Assembly: GCA_007693785.1 (NCBI GenBank)
Contig: RECY01000023.1
Span: forward strand, 1-64,000
Reading direction: 5' to 3'
DNA: 64,000 nt
Origin: Phycisphaerales bacterium
GTDB taxonomy: Bacteria > Planctomycetota > Phycisphaerae > Phycisphaerales > UBA1924
Position numbers and translations under genes: made by a program. The notes under the pieces are model-generated. The model made no database searches and was not told where the DNA came from. It saw only the letters and a program-made list of their open reading frames with translations. How positions within the stretch are numbered: the stretch's first letter is position 1; every line of letters begins with the position of its first letter. This document shows positions 25,625 to 34,083 of the stretch, one piece after another.

Positions 25625-26863
25625 TTAGCGTCGGCGGCGACGCACGGCCGCCGCGAGGCCGAGCGCGAGCACGCTGGCGGTGCCCGGCGCGGGGATGACG
25701 ATCACGAACGCCTGCGTGCCGAGCCCGGCGCCGATGTTCTGGTTGGTCGCAAAACCGGTGATGACGTTACCGTCGGCCGAGACACCCGTAGCTCGCTCGA
25801 GCCACCAATCACCCAGATCGATGCCCGCGTCACGGACGACGTCCTCGAGCGAGCGCATGCCGTTCTCCGCATCCCAGATGAACGCCTCAAAGAACCGGCC
25901 CTCGTTGGTCGAGGAGCCGACCACGACGCGCCCATCGGCGGACATGGCGAACGCCTCTGCCTGGCGAACAATGCTGGCGCCGGTGTCCACGAACCCAAGG
26001 ATGCCGAGAGATTGCGTGCCCCCGTCCGCGGTCCAGTGGTAGGGGGTGGAGTAGCTGTTGATCCCGTCGTTGAAAGTGCCGCTGCCGGCCGCGGCGGTGC
26101 CGTCGTCGGCGAGCCCGTAGATGCTTGAGACGGTCATGCCGGGACCGTTGGGGATGATAGTGACGTGGGTGTTGGTTTCGCGGCTGTAGATGCTGGGACG
26201 GAGCCCGCCCAGGCTGCCGCCACTCGAGTTGACGCCCATCAGGCGTGCATCGCCGGAGATCACGCGTGACTCGGAGAACGCCCCACCGGGGATGGGGTCG
26301 ACCTGCTCGAACCCGCCGGTCTGCGTCCAGGCGTACGCCCGAGAGCCGTCCGGGGCGAAGCCCGAGCCCACAACGACACTGCCGTCCGCGCTGACGCTCC
26401 AGGCGCTGCTCTGGTTGGCGACACCGCCCGCAAAGTCGCCGATTCCGACCATGCCCGATGCGCTCGTCCAACGGTAGGACTCGAATGGCGCGGTGCCTGA
26501 CCATGCTCGGCCGACCACGACCGAGCCGTCGGCGTTGACGGCGGCTGCGGAACTCCGATTCTGCCCGCCGGGGAGCTGCCCGAGCCCCGTGATCGCGCTC
26601 GGGCCAGAGCCCGCCCACGTGTCCCAAAGGATCGCTTCTTCCGGAAGGCTGCTGGGCCCGCGACTGCTGCCGACAACGTAACGCCCGTCACGGGAGATCC
26701 CGACTCCGTTGGTCGAGACACCGTTCCCCGCGAGGTGCCCGCTGAACTGGATGCTGACATTGTTAGCACCGGCTTCGGGAAGGGCGAAGCCCACCGAGGC
26801 GATGGCGGCTCCCGCGATGACAGCGAAGCGCGCGGTGGTGACGGAACTGATTCGTGCGGTCAT
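25625..26863 (-). CDS. HAF-repeat extracellular protein with PEP-CTERM-type sorting signal
   Basis: A 412-residue secreted protein. A signal peptide is visible (TARFAVIAGAAIASVGFALP, cleavage after about residue 30). The mature part consists of HAF-like repeats, each with a VSADGSVVVGSG or ADGRVVVGSS segment and a tryptophan-containing strand (AYAWTQTGG, PYHWTADGG), at least six copies, likely a beta-propeller or solenoid. The end has the tripartite sorting tail: PAPGTASVLALGLAAAV plus RRRRR, a planctomycete form of PEP-CTERM processed by exosortase/archaeosortase systems. No exosortase gene is in the window. Role probably surface or exopolysaccharide associated. Confidence 0.85.
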   Translation of the reverse strand: MTARISSVTTARFAVIAGAAIASVGFALPEAGANNVSIQFSGHLAGNGVSTNGVGISRDGRYVVGSSRGPSSLPEEAILWDTWAGSGPSAITGLGQLPGGQNRSSAAAVNADGSVVVGRAWSGTAPFESYRWTSASGMVGIGDFAGGVANQSSAWSVSADGSVVVGSGFAPDGSRAYAWTQTGGFEQVDPIPGGAFSESRVISGDARLMGVNSSGGSLGGLRPSIYSRETNTHVTIIPNGPGMTVSSIYGLADDGTAAAGSGTFNDGINSYSTPYHWTADGGTQSLGILGFVDTGASIVRQAEAFAMSADGRVVVGSSTNEGRFFEAFIWDAENGMRSLEDVVRDAGIDLGDWWLERATGVSADGNVITGFATNQNIGAGLGTQAFVIVIPAPGTASVLALGLAAAVRRRRR

Positions 26864-27327
26864 GTCTCTGGTCTCCGTGTGTTCTCGGCGTCGTGTCTCT
26901 CTCGGGCCTGCGGTCGACGCCATTGGCCGCTGGCGTACTTTGGTCTGTGCGATGGGGAATTGCTGTCCTGCCTGACCCAAGCACGCGAGATCCCGTGAGG
27001 TCGTGCCTGTTCACGCCTCCCCGGCTGCGATAGAGGAGAGGTCTTTGCCCCACGGCTCATGCTGCTTTGAGGAGACTACAGACTCGCGAAAAAGACGTCA
27101 AGGATTATTCTCAGAACAATCACAGAATTGTGAAGGCATCGGCGGCTCGCCGGGTACACTGCATCTGGAGAAGCTCAGACGCTTTCGACGGGGCTTTCCA
27201 CGGGTCGAACGCCTCTTCGGTCGAAGCTGGTCGATCCGTCCGCCTCGCGGAGCTGTCTAGGCATATGGAGCGATAAACAGAGATTTATTCGGGCGGCCAT
27301 TGCCCGGCGAGACGGAGTGTGTCAGCG
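26864..27327. other. Divergent promoter region, no gene seen
   Basis: About 460 bp between the PEP-CTERM gene (minus) and the unknown gene at 27328 (plus). Locally lower GC around 27090-27135 and 27265-27290. It presumably holds both promoters; I cannot assign boxes with confidence and see no ORF worth listing. Confidence 0.3.
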
Positions 27328-28572
27328 ATGCCCAACCTCAGAAAGGCCATGCCCGATCGGACGGAGCCGCCGATCGAGGTGCAGATCGGTGAGGTCGGGC
27401 GACAGCTCGCGGAAAGCTTCCAGCGTCTCTTGGACGGCACCGAGAGCCGCCCGAGCGCGCCCAAGGACGTTGCCCGGACCTACGGCATGAACGCGGTCTT
27501 CGCGCAGCGTCTGGCGGCGGCCCTGAAGCGGACCGACCCCTTGGCGACGCTGCAGCACATTCCGGGCCCCGAACCGTTGCGCCGCTTGATCGAGGCCGCG
27601 AGGAAAAAGGGCGTGCCGGAGCCGCTGCTCGAGCAGGCGACGGCCGCGAACGACGCGTTCCAGCACATCATCCGACACGTCGCCGGCGATCGGAGCGGGC
27701 TCGACGCGATCATCGCCGCGTGGCTCCCCGAGGCGCGGGCGAGGATTGACAACGATGCGAAGCAGTCGGCCTACCGCGGGATGCGACAGCTCAAGGGCAT
27801 CGCCGCGAACACGGTGTTCTTCACCTGCTTCATCCATCCCGGCGGGCCTGGCCAGCCCCGGCACGATCAGCTCATCCTCCGCGGGCACATGGGGCTGCGC
27901 TGCGTCCGACCGGGAGCACCGCTCACGCTCTCGATCCGCACGGGCTCAACGCGTCCAACACCTGTCGAATCGATCGAAGGTGTGTCCGTTCGCGAGAACC
28001 CGCGGAGCATCCTGATCGACGAGTTCTGCTGCGGGCTCCCGCTTGAGCTCTCGTGCCACGAGATCGGGGACGCGGCCGTCTACACCTTTGACTGGGGCGA
28101 CGCCGTGGGGATCTCCTCGGCCCGCGACATCGTGCTCGGCGAGCTCACCCGCGCCTTCTTCCGCCCGAGTTGCCCGCCGGACAGCCCGCGTCCGCGCAGC
28201 GGCGTGACCCATGGGATCAGCGTGCCCACCGCGCTGTACTTTTTTGACATGATCCTGCACAAAGACGTGTTCCCGGGACGCGATCCGAAGATGCGCGTTC
28301 TGGAACTTGGCGAGAGCGGCGCGGCCGACCCGAACGACGAGAGCCGCGAGTTTGAAGGGCTTGATGTCGCCGACAAAGTCGATGCCATGGGCCTCGGCTT
28401 CCAGCGTCTACGGACGCAGGACATCCCCAACTACGTTGATCTGCTTGAGCACGTCTGCGGCAAGATGAGGTGGAACCCCGCCGAGATGCGGTGCTACCGC
28501 ACGCGGATCGAGTACCCGATCTTCGGCTCTCAGGTACGCATGGCGTTCGACTTGCCCCTTGAGACGAGTTGA
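27328..28572 (+). CDS. Conserved-looking hypothetical protein, 414 aa
   Basis: I do not recognise this protein. It has no signal peptide or membrane span. The first ~140 residues are helical, with an HTH-like stretch (APKDVARTYGMNAVFAQRL). The remainder is mixed, with beta-strand runs such as QLILRGHMGLRCVRPGAPL and SILIDEFCCGLPLELSCHE, and a helical end (YVDLLEHVCGKMRW). The coding pattern is clear and uninterrupted. GGAG stands ten bases before the ATG at 27328; a GTG at 27319 is possible. An AraC or kinase identity is not supported. It directly precedes recombinase remnant C and could be cargo or the module's left edge. Confidence 0.7.
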   Translation: MPNLRKAMPDRTEPPIEVQIGEVGRQLAESFQRLLDGTESRPSAPKDVARTYGMNAVFAQRLAAALKRTDPLATLQHIPGPEPLRRLIEAARKKGVPEPLLEQATAANDAFQHIIRHVAGDRSGLDAIIAAWLPEARARIDNDAKQSAYRGMRQLKGIAANTVFFTCFIHPGGPGQPRHDQLILRGHMGLRCVRPGAPLTLSIRTGSTRPTPVESIEGVSVRENPRSILIDEFCCGLPLELSCHEIGDAAVYTFDWGDAVGISSARDIVLGELTRAFFRPSCPPDSPRPRSGVTHGISVPTALYFFDMILHKDVFPGRDPKMRVLELGESGAADPNDESREFEGLDVADKVDAMGLGFQRLRTQDIPNYVDLLEHVCGKMRWNPAEMRCYRTRIEYPIFGSQVRMAFDLPLETS

Positions 28573-28590
28573 CCCGCTCGCTATCCGATT

Positions 28591-28730
28591 TGTGGCGCAT
28601 CAAGGACCTGAACCTCGACGCGGGCTCCATCCGCGTCGGCCACGCCAGCCTCGCCACGACCATCCGCTACCTCGACCACCTCTGCCCGGCTGCCGTCGTC
28701 CGGGCCATCACGCAAGGGAATGGGAGGCGT
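28591..28730 (+). pseudogene. Tyrosine recombinase remnant with internal deletion (copy C)
   Basis: Plus frame: RIKDLNLDAGSIRV joined directly to GHASLATTIRYLDHLCPAAV and then VRAI. In the full copy (10591) these two parts are separated by about 100 residues holding the first catalytic histidine and arginine. The joint lies at a short GGCCACGCC/CTGCACGCC-like similarity, so a deletion by microhomology is likely. It is on the opposite strand to the other copies and marks the left edge of the rhodopsin-efflux module. Confidence 0.8.
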
Positions 28731-29020
28731 AAGACGGGGCAACGCGAACGCGTCGACGGCTATCCTCGATCGTTTATGCTGTAGGTGCACGGGCTCGCCG
28801 TCCAGCAGCCTGTCGTGGGCGTGCGGGTTGCTTCTGGCAGGCCCGCTCGCCGCGTGCGGCGCAGACGACATCTGATTGAAGACTGATTCATTTGGATTTT
28901 GAAAGGGGTCGTCTCTTTTCACAATTTTCTTAAACATTTGAAACCCTACTCCCCCGGCCAGCGATCACGCTCAGCGGCATCAGTGCAAAACCACCAATTT
29001 TCACGTAATGGAGACGAAGC

Positions 29021-29824
29021 ATGGTCGTGGCGAATATTTCGGACACCTCGATCGCCCTGAATGCTGGGCTCTCGATCGAGGGGATCACCATGTATCTCTT
29101 CTGGGTCGGCACGGTCGCGATGGGGGCGGGAGCGATCTTTTTCTGGCTCATGGCCGGGTCTGTCCCCAAGGTCTATCGGTCGGTGCTCGTGGTCTCAGGC
29201 GTGATCTGCGCGGTCGCGTGTTTCCACTATTTCCGCATGTCCAGTCTTTACATCGAGCAGGTTGCCCAGCTCTTTGCGCCCGATGGCACGCGCATCGCTG
29301 GTGCCGAGATCGGCCAGTTCCCGACCGCCTATCGCTACATTGACTGGATCATCACCGTGCCGCTGCTGGTGCTGAAGTTTCCTTTGCTGCTCAACCTCGG
29401 GCGATCTGGCGCGACCCTGTTCCGAACCCTCGTCGCGGCATCCATGGCGATGCTCATCCTCGCGTGGGTGGCCGAGGAATCAACCGTTGGCGGCGGTACG
29501 TGGTGGATCACCTACCTGCTCTCGTGCGCGGCCTGGCTGTACATCGTCTATGTCCTCTTTGTCCAGGTCTCGGGCCAGATTGCCAGCAAGCCGGAGCCCA
29601 TCGCCCGCTCGCTCAAGACCATGCGCCTGTTCATCCTCGTCGGGTGGACGATCTACCCCGTGGGCTTCCTCATGGCGCTCGCCGGCAACGATGGGGAGTC
29701 TGTCCGCGAGATCTGCTACAACATCGCGGACGTCATCAACAAGGTCTTCTTCGGGCTCGTCGCGTACGCGGGCGTCAAGGCGGTGAGCGAAACGCCCGAC
29801 GCGATCTCCAAGGCGGCCAACTGA
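29021..29824 (+). CDS. Microbial rhodopsin, proton-pump type with DTK motif
   Basis: A 267-residue seven-helix retinal protein. Helix C reads YRYIDWIITVPLLVLKF: D108 (proton acceptor), T112, and K119 at the position where proteorhodopsin has the carboxylic donor Glu108. Helix B keeps H69 (partner of the acceptor in proteorhodopsin). Helix G has D237 and the Schiff-base lysine K241 in DVINKVFFG. The residue corresponding to position 105 is Leu, usually green-absorbing. Lysine as donor is known from Exiguobacterium rhodopsin, so outward proton pumping is the likely function. GGAG stands about eight bases before the ATG. The retinal-synthesis gene blh follows, so the pair forms a self-sufficient light-energy unit if beta-carotene is made elsewhere. 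Confidence 0.95.
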   Translation: MVVANISDTSIALNAGLSIEGITMYLFWVGTVAMGAGAIFFWLMAGSVPKVYRSVLVVSGVICAVACFHYFRMSSLYIEQVAQLFAPDGTRIAGAEIGQFPTAYRYIDWIITVPLLVLKFPLLLNLGRSGATLFRTLVAASMAMLILAWVAEESTVGGGTWWITYLLSCAAWLYIVYVLFVQVSGQIASKPEPIARSLKTMRLFILVGWTIYPVGFLMALAGNDGESVREICYNIADVINKVFFGLVAYAGVKAVSETPDAISKAAN

Positions 29825-29907
29825 TCCGGCTCCCAATTTTTGAAGACCGGAACGATTGGTGTCTTCCCACCAGACCATCTCGGATCATCAAACATTCTTT
29901 GACGGGG

Positions 29908-29935
29908 GCGCACGGGAAGTGCGCTCTCATTTTTT
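29908..29935 (+). terminator. Terminator/attenuator hairpin between rhodopsin and blh genes
   Basis: GCGCAC-GGGAA-GTGCGC (6-bp GC-rich stem) followed five bases later by TTTTTT. It ends about five bases before the blh ATG. This would lower blh expression relative to the rhodopsin, sensible since one oxygenase serves many opsins. It also occupies the ribosome-binding region of blh, where no Shine-Dalgarno is visible. Confidence 0.65.
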
Positions 29936-29939
29936 CGGG

Positions 29940-30911
29940 ATGGACACTCTTGGGCCGCACGCGTGGATGGCGCTCGCCTTTGCACTCCTCGCCAGCTTCA
30001 TGTTCCGACCCGCGCCGGAGTCCGGCGGGTGGCTCTGGGCCGTCGCGTTGTTCGTGATCGGCATGCCGCACGGGGGGTATGACCTCGAGGCGATCCGGCG
30101 CACAACCGGAACGCGGGCCTGGGGCGCTGTCGTGCGCCCGTTCGCCGCCTATACGCTGGTCATGCTGGCGTGTCTCGGCGCGATGGTCGCGGTGCCAACC
30201 ATCGCTCTGCTGGCGTTCCTATGTCTGACCATGCACCATTTTGGTCACTCGGACAGCGTCTGGACGCGATACGAGGCTCGGCCACGCTTGTTGGACAGGG
30301 TGCCGGCATGGGGGCATGGTGCCGTCGTGATTGCTTCACCATTCTACTTTCAACCGGCTGCGGCCTGGATGCCGTTCGAAACGATCGCTCGAGTGTTCAG
30401 GTCACAGCACACGCTGTCGCTCCCGAGCCTGCAGCTCGCGGCAGGCGTGCTGCTGACCCTCGCAGCCGCCCTCCTCTGCCTGGGCATCGTCCGACTGATT
30501 GTCGCGCATCGTCATCGCGACGCCGTTCGGCAAATCGCGATCGTCGCGCTGATGCTCGCCCTGGCCGCGTACGCCCCGCCCCTCGTCGCGGTGGGTGCGT
30601 ACTTCCTCGTCGTGCACGCGCTGGGTCATTGCCTGACCGCGTCCTTGCCACCTCGTGGCAGAACAAGCTCTGCGACCGTCGCGGGCGCCTGGCGCGTGCA
30701 CGCTCGTTCACTGCCGCTCCTGCTGCCGTCGATTCTGATTGTGCTTGCCATGAGCGGGCTGTTTATGGCCAAGCCGGTCCTGGTGGATCGCATCGGCTTG
30801 GCATTCTTGCTTTTCTGCGTCTTCGCAACGCTCCCCCACCACATGCTTTGGGCTGGTTCTACTTTTTTCGGAACGCTGCGCGTGCCACACGCCTCGATAG
30901 ACCAATCGTAA
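29940..30911 (+). CDS. blh: Beta-carotene 15,15'-dioxygenase, Brp/Blh family
   Basis: A 323-residue integral membrane oxygenase that cleaves beta-carotene into two retinals for the upstream rhodopsin. The iron-binding histidine motifs of the Brp/Blh family are all seen: GMPHGGYDLE at 41-50, MHHFGHSD at 98-105, VVHALGHC near 236 and TLPHHMLW near 302. About seven hydrophobic helices. The ATG at 29940 is used; an in-frame TTG at 29856 would add 28 unconserved residues. No beta-carotene biosynthesis genes are in the window. Gene order rhodopsin-blh is common in horizontally spread phototrophy cassettes. Confidence 0.93.
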   Translation: MDTLGPHAWMALAFALLASFMFRPAPESGGWLWAVALFVIGMPHGGYDLEAIRRTTGTRAWGAVVRPFAAYTLVMLACLGAMVAVPTIALLAFLCLTMHHFGHSDSVWTRYEARPRLLDRVPAWGHGAVVIASPFYFQPAAAWMPFETIARVFRSQHTLSLPSLQLAAGVLLTLAAALLCLGIVRLIVAHRHRDAVRQIAIVALMLALAAYAPPLVAVGAYFLVVHALGHCLTASLPPRGRTSSATVAGAWRVHARSLPLLLPSILIVLAMSGLFMAKPVLVDRIGLAFLLFCVFATLPHHMLWAGSTFFGTLRVPHASIDQS

Positions 30912-31083
30912 GGAAGAATTTCCGAGCCCGGGACCGATCGCGATGATACTCACTTTCCTAATCGCGAATCGGGCCGGCCAGAACCTTCGACGGGCTCGGG
31001 GTTCACGACCGGCAGGTTCAGAATCACGGGCGAACCCGCCGATCCGCCGGCGTAAACGTGACGCACGGACCTTTCCCCCACGT

Positions 31084-31355
31084 TCAGTTCATAGTGCATG
31101 TGAGTTCAGGGACTCGGCTACCCGCTGCAGAGCCGCCCGGATCGGAGGGCGGGCCTGCAACGATCGTCTCCTGGGTGGGCGGTCGATAGCCCAGCGTCGA
31201 GACAGCTGGACCGTGTTGTAATGCTCGAGCCACCTCTCGATCAGTACCCGCGCCTCCAGCAGCGTCTCAAAGCATTCGCGGTTCAGTAGTTCATCACGGA
31301 GCCTGCCGCTGAAGCTCTCGACATAGCCATTCTCCCAGGGCTGCCAGGCTTAATG
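31084..31355 (-). pseudogene. IS3-family transposase OrfB C-terminal remnant
   Basis: Minus strand pieces read ENGYVESFSGRLRDELLNRE, CFETLLEARVLIERWLEHYN-TV and, in another frame, STLGYRPPTQETIVAGPPSD ending at a TGA at 31084-31086. These are the last ~85 residues of an IS3-group DDE transposase, including the region of the final catalytic Glu (the E of VESF). Two frameshifts are needed: a missing C in the PGSPWENG codons and one after NTVQL. No inverted repeats or the 5' part remain. An old transposon trace between blh and the efflux operon. Confidence 0.8.
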
Positions 31356-31431
31356 AACAGCGTTTTCACGCCGACCGGCCCCTCTCGGCGGGTGCCGTTC
31401 CGATGCGATGCACAAAATCTCAAACACGCGC

Positions 31432-31460
31432 TTGACAGAGCGATGCCAGCAGTGCACACT
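31432..31460 (+). promoter_or_regulatory. Sigma-70-type promoter of the TetR-efflux operon
   Basis: TTGACA at 31432-31437, 17 bases, then CACACT at 31455-31460. The -35 is a perfect match, the -10 is weak. The initiation region coincides with the palindromic operator that follows, so repressor binding would block polymerase. It is the only good promoter before five genes with overlapping or near-contiguous joints. Confidence 0.6.
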
Positions 31461-31490
31461 CAAACGGTTGTTTCAGAACAGTCGTTTGAG
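31459..31490. promoter_or_regulatory. Palindromic TetR-family operator
   Basis: CTCAAACG at 31459-31466 and CGTTTGAG at 31483-31490 are perfect 8-bp arms; inside, TGTT and AACA extend the dyad. It lies between the -10 box and the GTG start of the tetR gene, the normal site for an autorepressor. TetR dimers bind such 25-32-bp dyads. Confidence 0.7.
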
Positions 31491-31498
31491 AGACTGCC

Positions 31499-32158
31499 GT
31501 GTCCGATTTTTCATCAAGCATCTCGACGGACGATACCCGCGACCGCCTGCTGCACGCGGCGGGTGAGGAGTTCGCGCGGGTCGGCTTCGCCTCGGCGAGC
31601 GTGCGGGCGATCTGCGACGCCGCCGGGGCCAATGTGTCCGCGGTCAAGTACCACTACGGATCGAAGGAATCGCTCTACCTCGCGGTCTGGTCGGTTGCGG
31701 CCGAGCAGATGGTCATCGCCGAGCCGATGCCCACGGTCGAAGACTTCGAGGACCCGAAGGACGCGCTCCGTGCGTACGTCGCGTGGTTCATGCGGCTCGT
31801 GCTCACCGAGAGCAAGACCCACCCTTGGGCGGGGCGGCTGCTCGCGCACGAGACCGTCTCGCCGACACCAGGGGCTCTGGATGTGTTCGTGAAGCACTGC
31901 GCCGGGCCGGTGACCAAGGAGATCTCGCGGATTGTCAAAGCGATCGTGGGCAAGCCCATGCCCGCCAAGACCCACGACGACCTGGTCTTCGCCGTGGTCG
32001 CCCTGTGCGTCAACCCCAAGCACTCCTGCGAGATCCTGACCAAGCTCGGGCACCCGCCGCCGCAGAGCAAGGCCGCGATCAACCGCATGGCGAGCGTCAT
32101 GGCCGAGTTTGCCATCAGCGGGCTCTCGGGCTTCGCCGGCAAAGGGGACGAGCGATGA
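31499..32158 (+). CDS. TetR-family regulator with CerR/CecR-like C-terminal domain
   Basis: A 219-residue repressor. The N-terminal HTH is TRDRLLHAAGEEFARVGFAS, then VRAICDAAGANVSAVKYHYG with the YHYGSKESLY end typical of TetR. The C-terminal ligand domain (PWAGRLLAHETVSPTPGAL, then the VTKEISRIVKAIVG helix) resembles the CerR/CecR type; E. coli CecR controls an ABC-type exporter with a HlyD partner, the same layout as here. GTG start at 31499; the stop overlaps the next gene by ATGA. It most likely represses itself and the downstream efflux genes through the operator at 31459-31490. Confidence 0.9.
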   Translation: MSDFSSSISTDDTRDRLLHAAGEEFARVGFASASVRAICDAAGANVSAVKYHYGSKESLYLAVWSVAAEQMVIAEPMPTVEDFEDPKDALRAYVAWFMRLVLTESKTHPWAGRLLAHETVSPTPGALDVFVKHCAGPVTKEISRIVKAIVGKPMPAKTHDDLVFAVVALCVNPKHSCEILTKLGHPPPQSKAAINRMASVMAEFAISGLSGFAGKGDER

Positions 32159-33294
32159 TCACCACGGCGCTGCGGATGCTGATCGGGGACAAGACCAAGC
32201 TGCTCGGGCTGATCTTCGGCGTCGCGTTCAGCACGCTCTTGATCTGCCAGCAGGTCTCGATCTTTGCCGGGCTGCTCGGGCGGGCGTCGAGCGTCATCAA
32301 CGACGTCCGCTCGGCGGACATCTGGGTCATGGACCCCAGTGTCCGCACGATCGACGCCTCGTACCCGATGCGGGACACCGAGCTCTCCCGCGTGCGGGGT
32401 GTGGAGGGGGTCGCCTGGGCGGTGCCGCTGTTCAAGTCCCAAGTGCAGGTCCGGACGCGCGAGGGTCGGCTGGAGAACGCGGTGATCCTCGGCGTGGACG
32501 ACGCGTCGCTCATCGGTGTTCCGAACGAGTTCCTGCTCGGACGCGTCGAAGACCTCGCGCTGCCCGACGCGATCGCGATCAACCCCGCGGGGTTCCGGCT
32601 GCTGTTCCCGGGCGCCGAGCTGGATGTCGGACGCGAGCTGGAGCTGAACGACCGTCGAGCACGCATCGTCGCGATCCTCGACGCGGCCCCCGCGTTCGCC
32701 GCGAACCTGACGATCTACACCCGCTACAGCCTCGCCACCACCTACACCAATCCGGGGCGCAACGTCATGAGCTTCATCATCGCCAGGTCGGGCGACGGGC
32801 TTTCGCCCGAGGTGGTCGCGCAGAACATCACGGACCGAACCGGGCTCAAGGCGGTGTCGTCGTCCGCGTTCCGCAACGAATCGATCATGTACATCATCGA
32901 GAACACGGGCATCCCCGTCAGCTTCGGCACCGTGGTCGTGCTCGGGGCGATCATCGGCGTCGCCATCGTGGGCCTGACCTTCAACCAGTTCATCATGGAG
33001 AACCTGAAGCAGTACGCGGCGCTGAAGGCGATCGGCCTGAAAAACCGCCGCCTGCTCGCCATGACGCTCTGGCAGGCCGGGTTCGTGTGCGTGATCGGCT
33101 ACGGGCTCGGGCTCGGCGCGGCGGTGATGTTCTTCCGGAGCACCGCGGACGTCGATGCGTTACGCGGCTTCTACCTGCTCCCCGAGGTGGCGGGTGGCGT
33201 CGCGGTGCTCGCGGCGGTCATCGTGCTGCTCTCCACGCTGGTCAGCATGCGTCGCGTCCTCACCGTCGACCCCGCGACCGTCTTTCGAGGCTAA
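32155..33294 (+). CDS. ABC exporter permease (MacB/DevC-like, FtsX fold)
   Basis: A 379-residue permease with one N-terminal helix (LLGLIFGVAFSTLLICQQVS), a periplasmic domain of ~220 residues, and three C-terminal helices (VVVLGAIIGVAIVGLTFNQF, VCVIGYGLGLGAAVMFF, GGVAVLAAVIVLLSTLVSM). This is the FtsX/MacB topology, close to DevC of heterocyst glycolipid exporters. It should work as a dimer with the ATPase at 33298 and the HlyD-type adaptor at 34080 to drive export by a mechanotransmission mechanism. Substrate unknown. The ATG overlaps the tetR stop. Confidence 0.9.
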   Translation: MITTALRMLIGDKTKLLGLIFGVAFSTLLICQQVSIFAGLLGRASSVINDVRSADIWVMDPSVRTIDASYPMRDTELSRVRGVEGVAWAVPLFKSQVQVRTREGRLENAVILGVDDASLIGVPNEFLLGRVEDLALPDAIAINPAGFRLLFPGAELDVGRELELNDRRARIVAILDAAPAFAANLTIYTRYSLATTYTNPGRNVMSFIIARSGDGLSPEVVAQNITDRTGLKAVSSSAFRNESIMYIIENTGIPVSFGTVVVLGAIIGVAIVGLTFNQFIMENLKQYAALKAIGLKNRRLLAMTLWQAGFVCVIGYGLGLGAAVMFFRSTADVDALRGFYLLPEVAGGVAVLAAVIVLLSTLVSMRRVLTVDPATVFRG

Positions 33295-33297
33295 ACC

Positions 33298-34083
33298 GTG
33301 TCCAGCACCACCATCCAGCACAGCCAGAAACATGCTCCTCCGTCAGGATCGGACGCGGCGGTCGTATGCCGCTCGATCGAGAAGTCCTTCGGCGAAGGTC
33401 AAGCCCGCGTTCGTGTGCTGCGCGGGACGGACTTCGACGCCAAGGCCGGCGAGATGACATTCCTCGTGGGCCCGTCGGGGTGCGGCAAGACCACTTTGAT
33501 CTCGATCATCGGGGCGATCCTATCGTGCGACGACGGCGATATCCGTGTGCTGGGCGATGACCTCCGCCGGATGCGCAACGGGCGTCTGGCCGAGTTCAGG
33601 CTCGACAACTTCGGCTTCATCTTCCAGCAGTTCAACCTGCTCCCGGCGCTGAACGCGGCCGAAAACGCCGCCATCCCGCTCGTCGCACGCGGCTACTCCA
33701 CACGGAAGGCCGAGCGCGTCGCGAGCGAGATGCTCGACAAGCTGGGGCTTGGTGAGCACACACGCAAGATCCCGGCGCAGCTCTCCGGCGGCCAGCAGCA
33801 GCGTGTGGCGATCGCGCGGGCGCTCGTGCACAGCCCCAGGATCGTCATCTGCGACGAGCCGACCGCTTCACTGGACGCGGCTTCCGGACAGCGCGTGATG
33901 GAACTGCTTCGCGATGCCGCGATGGACCACGAGCGCGCGGTGATCGTCGTCACCCACGACGACCGGATCTTCCGCTTCGCCGATCGCATTGCGCACATGG
34001 CCGACGGCACCATATCAACGGTCGAACAGGGCAAAGCCGAACACAGCAAGACTGCGGTTGCACCCGAGGACACAACACCATGA
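33298..34083 (+). CDS. ABC transporter ATP-binding protein (LolD/MacB-type)
   Basis: A 261-residue ATPase with Walker A GPSGCGKTT at 58-66, Q-loop QQFNLLPALNA, signature LSGGQQQR at about 162-169, Walker B IVICDEPTASLD and the switch histidine in VVTHDD. It energises the permease at 32155. A GTG start three bases after the permease stop is used; the first 20 residues are unconserved. The stop overlaps the start of the adaptor gene (ATGA). Confidence 0.93.
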   Translation: MSSTTIQHSQKHAPPSGSDAAVVCRSIEKSFGEGQARVRVLRGTDFDAKAGEMTFLVGPSGCGKTTLISIIGAILSCDDGDIRVLGDDLRRMRNGRLAEFRLDNFGFIFQQFNLLPALNAAENAAIPLVARGYSTRKAERVASEMLDKLGLGEHTRKIPAQLSGGQQQRVAIARALVHSPRIVICDEPTASLDAASGQRVMELLRDAAMDHERAVIVVTHDDRIFRFADRIAHMADGTISTVEQGKAEHSKTAVAPEDTTP

